NCBI GenBank assembly: GCA_945903565.1
Contig: CAMDPA010000005.1
Location: forward strand, 1 to 32,314
DNA: 32,314 nt
Direction: 5' to 3'
Source: Devosia equisanguinis
Lineage (GTDB): Bacteria; Pseudomonadota; Alphaproteobacteria; Rhizobiales; Hyphomicrobiaceae
This document shows positions 26,823 through 32,314 of the stretch, piece after piece; position 1 is the first letter of the stretch; each line of letters opens with the position of its first letter. The position numbers and the translations under genes were made by a program. The notes beneath the pieces were generated by a model. That model saw only the letters and a list, made by a program, of their open reading frames with translations, was not told the origin of the DNA and searched no databases.

Positions 26823-27204
26823 CGAACTCGACCTCTATCCAGACGCCGGCCTTGACCAGTTTCTTGACCTGCGTGGCGTTGTAGCCCAGGAACTCGGTGG
26901 CCAATGCGCGGAACCTCTCCAAGTCGTCATCGTCGATGTTGTCCTGATCGCTCTTTGCGAATCCATCCACGAATACGGCTCGCGTCTGTGTGCGGTAAAG
27001 GACGATCGTGCGGAAGCCGCCTGACCGGCCTTGCCCTGGGCGCGGAATTCTCTGTTTGATAACGCCGCCGCCGAGATCCGCATCGATCAAGCCACGTTCG
27101 GCCCGTGCGATGGCCTCAGTCAGCGCCTTATCGTCGATCCCATGGCGACGGGCAAACCGTGTGAAACCCTTGGTCTTGTAAACGTGCACCGCTTCCCCCG
27201 CCAC
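26812..27204 (-). CDS. RelE-like toxin (PF06296/COG4737 type)
   Basis: VYKTKGFTRFARRHGIDDKALTEAIARAERGLIDADLGGGVIKQRIPRPGQGRSGGFRTIVLYRTQTRAVFVDGFAKSDQDNIDDDDLERFRALA. Overlaps the antitoxin by 11 nt; GTG start. Confidence 0.92.
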   Translation of the reverse strand: MAGEAVHVYKTKGFTRFARRHGIDDKALTEAIARAERGLIDADLGGGVIKQRIPRPGQGRSGGFRTIVLYRTQTRAVFVDGFAKSDQDNIDDDDLERFRALATEFLGYNATQVKKLVKAGVWIEVEFDGT

Positions 27205-27222
27205 GCTCTAATCTATGACACA

Positions 27223-27233
27223 TTGTATTACAA
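27223..27233. promoter_or_regulatory. Candidate autoregulatory operator of the TA pair
   Basis: TTGTA-t-TACAA palindrome 19 nt upstream of the toxin start. Confidence 0.4.
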
Positions 27234-27377
27234 TTCAAGCTCCGGCTCCAAAGCCGTTGGCCATCGTCGGGCTGAGGGAAAATCGCAACGCGCCGCGACG
27301 ACGGCACAACTGTTGGCGCCGTCAGGCGAACCGCTTTAGACTCCCAGCTTATCCAACAACCAAGCGGTGGACACATA

Positions 27378-28601
27378 GTGACGGAGCTGCCGAAGACGCG
27401 GCCGGAAGTAGCGGCGAGAACGCAGGCGGCGATCTATGGCGCGGGCATGTTCTCGAACTCCATGTCGGACGTGGCGGCCGTGGTGCTGCCGCTGTGGCTG
27501 GCGGGGCTTGGCTATTCGACGGTGGCGATCGGGCTGGTGGTCGGGGCCAAGCACATCCTGCCGCTGCTGTTTGCGATCCACGGCGGGGCGATGATCGACC
27601 GGCTCGGTGCGCGGCGCGTGATGATCGCGGCGGCTGTGACGAGTGCAATCGTGTTGCCGCTGTTTCCGCTCTATCCGGTGCTGGCGATCATCGTGCTGTT
27701 GCAGATGGTCAATGGGTTTGCCTCGGCGCTGAGCTGGATCGGGGCTCAGGCGCTGTTCGGGCGCATCCTGATGGGGCATCCCGATTATGCTGGTCCGTTC
27801 GCGTTTGCGCTGAGGATGGGCAGTTTCATCGGGCCACCTATCGGGGGGCTCGCCTATGATCTTTGGGGAATAAATGGCGGGATCGCGGTGCTCGTGGTGT
27901 GGGCGCTGCTGACGCTCGTGGCCGCCTGGAACCTGCCGCCGAGCCGGGCGCTTCCGTCGGGCAAGCAACGGGTCGGCGTGGTCGATCTGATGCCGCGCGT
28001 GGCGGACTACAAGGCGGCGTTCAGGCTGGTCGGCGTGCCGGCGATGGCGACGGTGCTGTCGATCACCGTGTTTCGGATCGCGGCGAGCAGCATCCAAGAT
28101 TCGTTTTACCCGGTGTTCCTGACGTCGATCGGGCTGCCGGCGACGCAGATCGGAATTCTGATCACGATCTCGTCGGCGCTGGCGGCCGGGGCTGCGCTGT
28201 CGATCGGCTGGATGACGCGGCGGATGGATGCGTTGTGGCTGCTGGTCGTGTCGTCGATGGGCTCGATCCTGTTCATCGCGGTGACGCCCTTGTTCACGGC
28301 GTACTGGATGCTGGTCGTGCTGGCGGCCGTGCGCGGCGTTTGCATGGGCGTGAGCCAGCCGTTGATGCTGTCGCTGCTGGTTAGCGCGGCGGAGCGCAAC
28401 GAGCAGGGGCTCGGCGTATCGCTCCGTACAACCGCCAACCGCGCGGCTGCGGCGGTCACGCCAGTAACGATGGGCCTGGTGGCAAGCGTTGTCGGACTGG
28501 GTGCGAGCTTCCTGGTGATGGGCGTGGTGCTGATGGGCGGGATGGCCGTGGTGGGGCGGCGTGTGCTGAAGGGACGCGGGCGGAGCGGGACAGGTTCGTA
28601 G
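27378..28601 (+). CDS. MFS transporter
   Basis: About 12 hydrophobic segments; GLVVGAKHILPLLFAIHGGAMIDRLGARRVMI...GFASALSWIGAQALFGRI is MFS-like. Confidence 0.92.
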   Translation: MTELPKTRPEVAARTQAAIYGAGMFSNSMSDVAAVVLPLWLAGLGYSTVAIGLVVGAKHILPLLFAIHGGAMIDRLGARRVMIAAAVTSAIVLPLFPLYPVLAIIVLLQMVNGFASALSWIGAQALFGRILMGHPDYAGPFAFALRMGSFIGPPIGGLAYDLWGINGGIAVLVVWALLTLVAAWNLPPSRALPSGKQRVGVVDLMPRVADYKAAFRLVGVPAMATVLSITVFRIAASSIQDSFYPVFLTSIGLPATQIGILITISSALAAGAALSIGWMTRRMDALWLLVVSSMGSILFIAVTPLFTAYWMLVVLAAVRGVCMGVSQPLMLSLLVSAAERNEQGLGVSLRTTANRAAAAVTPVTMGLVASVVGLGASFLVMGVVLMGGMAVVGRRVLKGRGRSGTGS

Positions 28602-28613
28602 GCTGCCCCCAAT

Positions 28614-29672
28614 TCAACGCGGCACAGGCAACGCAACACCCAGCTTGCCCCCGAGCTTCTGCAAATCCGCCCACGTACCAGGTGAAATCGCGACGCCATT
28701 CTGTGCGACCGACGCGGCATAAGCGCGGTTGCCGCGCTCGCCGGGGAGCAGGAGTTCGTCGAAGCCGGGGCGGCGCGGAAGGCTTTTCACGGCGGCGGCG
28801 AGGTTCTCGACGTCGGCCTGGAAGTCGCCGAGCGGGCGGAACTGCGCGATGTCGAGCGCGATGATGATCGCGTTGTGGGAGTGCCGGACCTTGCCGCCGG
28901 GTGCGATCATTCCGGCGAGCAGCGGTGTGCCGGCCATCAGGCCCGCGAGACACTCGAGCATGAGCGCGAGGCCGGAGCCCTTCGGACCGCCCAGCGGGAT
29001 CGGCAGGTTGGCCTTGGCCGGATCGGTCGTGGGGTTGCCGTCGTCGTCGAGGGCGACGCCTTCGGGCAAGGTCTCGCCGCGCTCTTTGGCCTGCGCAAGT
29101 CGGCCGATGCCGAGGATCGCCGTCGACATATCGAGCGCAATGGGCCCGTGCTTGCCGCCGGGCACGGCGATCGCAACAGGGCTGGTCGACAAGCTCGGCA
29201 CGCGGGCGCCGTGATAGGCCATGTTGGGCGAGCCCGCGCTGGCGACGATCGCAGCGAATCCGCGCTCGGCCGCCCAATTCGAGAAGTAGCCGATCGCGCC
29301 CGTATGCGTCGTATGGCTGACGATCGCATAGCAAACGCCGACCGCTTTCGCCTGCTCGCAGGCGGCGGCGGTGGCCTTCATCATGGCGACGGGGCCGAAC
29401 GCCTTGTTCGCTTCATAGACGAGGGCTGCGGGAAGCTTCAGTCGTGTCTCGACCTTGGCCTTGGGGTCCATGTCGCCGCGGTCCATGATCGCGAAATAGC
29501 GCGGCAGGCGAAACACCCCGTGCGAGCCGACGTCGCGCATGTCGGCCCAGATCAGCGCATCGGCGACCACGCCGGCATCTTCAGCCGACATCCCGCGCGT
29601 GCCGAGAACGTCGACCACGAAGCGTTTCATGGCGGCTTGGTCGAAGATGATGTTCTGAGGGTTCATGTTCAT
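28614..29672 (-). CDS. Ldh family oxidoreductase (malate/L-lactate/ureidoglycolate dehydrogenase type)
   Basis: DALIWADMRDVGSHGVFRLPRYFAIMDRGDM...SHTTHTGAIGYFSNWAAERG...PIPLGGPKGSGLALMLECLAGLMAGTP. Confidence 0.94.
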   Translation of the reverse strand: MNMNPQNIIFDQAAMKRFVVDVLGTRGMSAEDAGVVADALIWADMRDVGSHGVFRLPRYFAIMDRGDMDPKAKVETRLKLPAALVYEANKAFGPVAMMKATAAACEQAKAVGVCYAIVSHTTHTGAIGYFSNWAAERGFAAIVASAGSPNMAYHGARVPSLSTSPVAIAVPGGKHGPIALDMSTAILGIGRLAQAKERGETLPEGVALDDDGNPTTDPAKANLPIPLGGPKGSGLALMLECLAGLMAGTPLLAGMIAPGGKVRHSHNAIIIALDIAQFRPLGDFQADVENLAAAVKSLPRRPGFDELLLPGERGNRAYAASVAQNGVAISPGTWADLQKLGGKLGVALPVPR

Positions 29673-29797
29673 GCTGCCTTGCCGTGTTCGATCAATCCGA
29701 TTCCGGTCGACGCAGAGCCACGTGCTGCTGGACCGGCGCCGACGGCGTGTCTAAGCTCGTGCAAGCTATAAGTCACGAGCAACGGCAGAGGTTGGTC

Positions 29798-30838
29798 ATG
29801 GGGCGTCGAGCAACATTGAACCTGACATGTGCGGCGGTGGGGCTGGCGACGGTGCTGGCATCGACCGCTGTCATGGCGCAGGACGCGGCGAGCTTTTACA
29901 GGGGCCGCACGGTGCAGGCGGTGGTGGGATATCCGCCGGGATCGACGTTCGAGCTTTATCTGCGGGTTTATATCCGCCATGTCGGCAAGCACCTGCCGGG
30001 CAATCCGACGGTCATCATCCAGCACATGCCGGGCGCGGGATCGCTGACGGCGACCAGCTATCTGGCCAGCGTAGCGACCAAGGACGGCACGGTGTTCGGC
30101 ATGCCGAACCCGGTCAACACGATCGAGCCGCTGCTCGATCCGGTGCGCACGAAGTTCGATCCGCGCACGTTCAACTGGATCGGCAACCTCAATACCGAAA
30201 TCTCGACCTGCAGCTTCTGGGCGAAGGACATCAAGACTCTCGACGACATGAAGAAGCGGGAGGTGACGGTCGGCTCCACCGGGCCCGCGTCCGGCTCGAC
30301 GATCGACGCCGTCGTGCTCGGCAATCTGCTCGGCCTAAAGATCAAGGTGGTGACCGGCTACCGCGTGCTGACGGATATCAAGCTGGCGTCGGAGCGTGGG
30401 GAAGTCGATGGCTTCTGCGGTCTGCTCGTGTCGGCGCTTAAGACCGACTACGCGGACGAATGGAAATCCGGGAAGCTGTCGGTGCCGATCCAGATGGGGC
30501 TCACCAAGCACAACGATATCGCGAGCGTGCCGAATGCGTTCGATCTGGTGACGAGCGAAGAAGACAAACAGCTCTTCCGGCTGATCTTCGGGCCGTGGGC
30601 TTATGGCCGGCCACTGTTTGCACCGCCGGGCGTACCGGCCGATCGCGTGGCAATACTGCGCGCGGCTTTCAAGGCAACGCTGGCCGATCCGGAGTTCGTG
30701 GCCGAGGCGAAGAAACTCAACATGGAGATCAACCCGACGGACGGTGAGAAGATCACGCCCATCGTCGACGCGATCCTAAAGACGCCGGAACCGGTGGTGG
30801 CGCGGGCGAGGTCACTGCTGGGCGTGGACAAGCGCTGA
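29798..30838 (+). CDS. TctC/Bug-family substrate-binding protein
   Basis: Signal peptide; FYRGRTVQAVVGYPPGSTFELYLRVYIRHVGKHLPGNPTVIIQHMPGAGSLTATSYLASVATKDGTVFGM; LFAPPGVPADRVAILRAAF. ATG 29798 preferred. Confidence 0.9.
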   Translation: MGRRATLNLTCAAVGLATVLASTAVMAQDAASFYRGRTVQAVVGYPPGSTFELYLRVYIRHVGKHLPGNPTVIIQHMPGAGSLTATSYLASVATKDGTVFGMPNPVNTIEPLLDPVRTKFDPRTFNWIGNLNTEISTCSFWAKDIKTLDDMKKREVTVGSTGPASGSTIDAVVLGNLLGLKIKVVTGYRVLTDIKLASERGEVDGFCGLLVSALKTDYADEWKSGKLSVPIQMGLTKHNDIASVPNAFDLVTSEEDKQLFRLIFGPWAYGRPLFAPPGVPADRVAILRAAFKATLADPEFVAEAKKLNMEINPTDGEKITPIVDAILKTPEPVVARARSLLGVDKR

Positions 30839-31010
30839 GGCGCAGGCTGGGTCAAGCAAGCGCAGCGCCGCGCGCCCCAGCAAACGACGCTGATATCATA
30901 ATTGCGAATTGTCGAGCTTCGCGCAAACGGCGCTCAGCGCCGACCTGCGAACGCATGCATGTATGCGCTTGCCTCGGGCGCGGCCAAGGCGGCTAGCGAC
31001 GCGATGGGCC

Positions 31011-31288
31011 ATATTGAGACATTGGCCCCGGAGGGGCCATGGGCTGTAGCCATGGGTGCAGCGCAGCGAAACCCGTGGGAGTTGTCGGTTTCCATTCGTT
31101 GCCGCCCCGGAGGGGCGGAGGAATTGATCGCGACCGTCAAATCGAAACTCATGCGCCCCGTCTCGCCGAAGGCGAGCCTTCGGCTCGACGGGGCGATACT
31201 GAAACGAGGGTGATTTGGGGCTACGGGTTCCGCTGCGCTCCACCCGTAGCTACAGTCCACTGGCCCCTTCGGGGCCGAGGTCTCCGAT
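31011..31288. repeat. Imperfect long inverted repeat with nested hairpins
   Basis: Left arm gagacattggccccggaggggccatgggctgtagccatgggtgcagcgcagcgaaacccgtgg is a diverged reverse complement of right arm ggggctacgggttccgctgcgctccacccgtagctacagtccactggccccttcggggccgaggtctc. Inner hairpins at 31101-31119 and 31154-31195. Confidence 0.75.
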
Positions 31289-31453
31289 AAGGTGTCGTGC
31301 AAATAAATGGGGCAGCTCCTATTAACGTCGCAACTCGATAAATGCAGCAAACAGGAGTTGCTATCGTTTCGAGCAACTTCTGCGCTGCATCGAATTGCCC
31401 TGCAGGCACGTCGGCGCCGCCAGGTGCTCACCCCTCATTTTTCGTCATTCCGG

Positions 31454-31473
31454 CCCCGGATCGACGTCCGGGG
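31454..31473. repeat. Short palindrome of intergenic repeat type
   Basis: ccccgga-tcgacg-tccgggg within cgtcattccggccccgga...ggaacccagg, resembling common alphaproteobacterial intergenic repeats. Confidence 0.5.
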
Positions 31474-31605
31474 TAAACTGCGGCCGGAACCCAGGTCACG
31501 TCGACGGGATGGTGGGGGAGACGAAGGCGCGGTGTACTTTCTGACGCGCTCGCTGCGCCATCGCTTGCGATCTCGATTTCGTGGGTGGGCTGGAGCGCTT
31601 CCCAC

Positions 31606-31695
31606 GTAGGTTGGGTCAAGCGTTTCAGCGCGACCCAACATCCACGGCATGCCAGGAAATGTTGGGTCGCGGCCAGTGGCCTTGACCCAACCTAC
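31606..31695. repeat. REPIN-like palindromic doublet, copy A
   Basis: gtaggttgggtcaag (31606-31620) / cttgacccaacctac (31681-31695), with inner cgacccaaca (31631-31640) / tgttgggtcg (31660-31669). Confidence 0.85.
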
Positions 31696-31744
31696 GGCGC
31701 CGGTTGTACGTTTGGGATTCACATCAAGCGGAGTGCGCTCTAGG

Positions 31745-31762
31745 TCCCGCCCTTCGGCGGGA
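31745..31762. repeat. Short hairpin
   Basis: tcccgcc-cttc-ggcggga. Confidence 0.5.
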
Positions 31763-31923
31763 TGACGGCAGCGGGTGGGGGCTGCACGTATTCCAATTTT
31801 TACGCATAAAAAGACGGGTGGTCTGGCGGGTGTCCCGCCAGTGGGGTCTGGGGCCAGCCCCAGTCGCGCCCTCGGCGCGAATTCATCGATGCGTGCGCAA
31901 CGCTGACGACCGTCACCGAACGT

Positions 31924-32014
31924 CGTAGGTCAGGTCGAGGTGCGAGACCCCGCATGCAATGGTAAACGCATCGCGGAGAATGTCGGGTCGCGCAAAAGCT
32001 TGACCCGACCGACG
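31924..32014. repeat. REPIN-like palindromic doublet, diverged copy B
   Basis: cgtaggtcaggtcgag (31924-31939) versus cttgacccgaccgacg (31999-32014), 13/16 complementary; internal gtcgggtc...gacccgac hairpin (31982-32009). Layout and length match copy A. Confidence 0.65.
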
Positions 32015-32314
32015 TCATCTCTCCACGTTCTTCCTCTCGACAGAGGCCGAGTCCAGCGTCGACCACGTTCTCTACGGCTGCTCCTACGTCGAAGTGATCA
32101 ATCTACCACGTCGAGGCACGGTCGAAGCATGGTCGATATCTCCTTCCCGCCGGCCCTCGCCGGCCGACTGTCAGTAGCTTTTGGACTTGTCTGGTTTTGA
32201 TAGCACACGACTTGGCCGCTTCGGCGGGTTCGGATGATCATCGGCGGAAGCAGGGGACGCCGATGATGTCGAGAGAGGCGCGAGCCGTCAGGCGGCGCAC
32301 CTCTTGGCTTTGCG

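Noticed and set aside
32237-32267. atcatcggcg / cgccgatgat inverted repeat at the window edge, possibly beyond a minus-strand CDS ending in KAKRCAA
   Set aside because: Window ends before the putative gene can be assessed.
30839-32314. Possible CRISPR array in the repeat-rich right end
   Set aside because: Repeats are palindromic units of different sequence and spacing, not regular direct repeats with unique spacers.

Overview
GC-rich window whose gene content looks like a Hyphomicrobiales/Rhizobiales-type alphaproteobacterial chromosome. This assignment is inferred from gene families and neighbourhoods, with no search run. About 28 coding regions can be supported. From left to right they are: a VOC/DUF1428/AHSA1 cluster with an internally deleted VOC remnant; an output-less PhoB-like receiver; a PhoX/DUF839 phosphatase overlapped by a secreted metallophosphoesterase-like gene; TauE/SafE; Hsp20 and DUF1150; a TRAP DctQ-DctM pair followed by a TctC/Bug-type binding protein; a MIP18-Mrp-DUF971 fusion ATPase; a second TauE/SafE; an Old Yellow Enzyme; a lytic transglycosylase; an RsmB-like methyltransferase, HtpX and DUF1674 (SDHAF4-like); a TadG/vWA protein; acetyl-CoA synthetase; a compact minus-strand cluster of RelE-like toxin, XRE antitoxin, EVE protein, two paralogous methyltransferases, DUF1761 and a membrane-anchored hypothetical; an MFS transporter; an Ldh-family dehydrogenase; and a second TctC-like protein. 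The last ~1.45 kb has no convincing CDS and is packed with palindromic repeats. No tRNA, rRNA, CRISPR array or complete IS was seen. The most interesting signals are several REPIN-like doublets, two of them related copies with paired arm changes and a third with the same ~85-91 bp layout but unrelated arms; the TA-EVE-methyltransferase cluster; the TRAP/TctC hybrid transporter; the HCF101-like fusion with a His-rich linker; and an orphan PhoB receiver beside a candidate Pho box upstream of PhoX.
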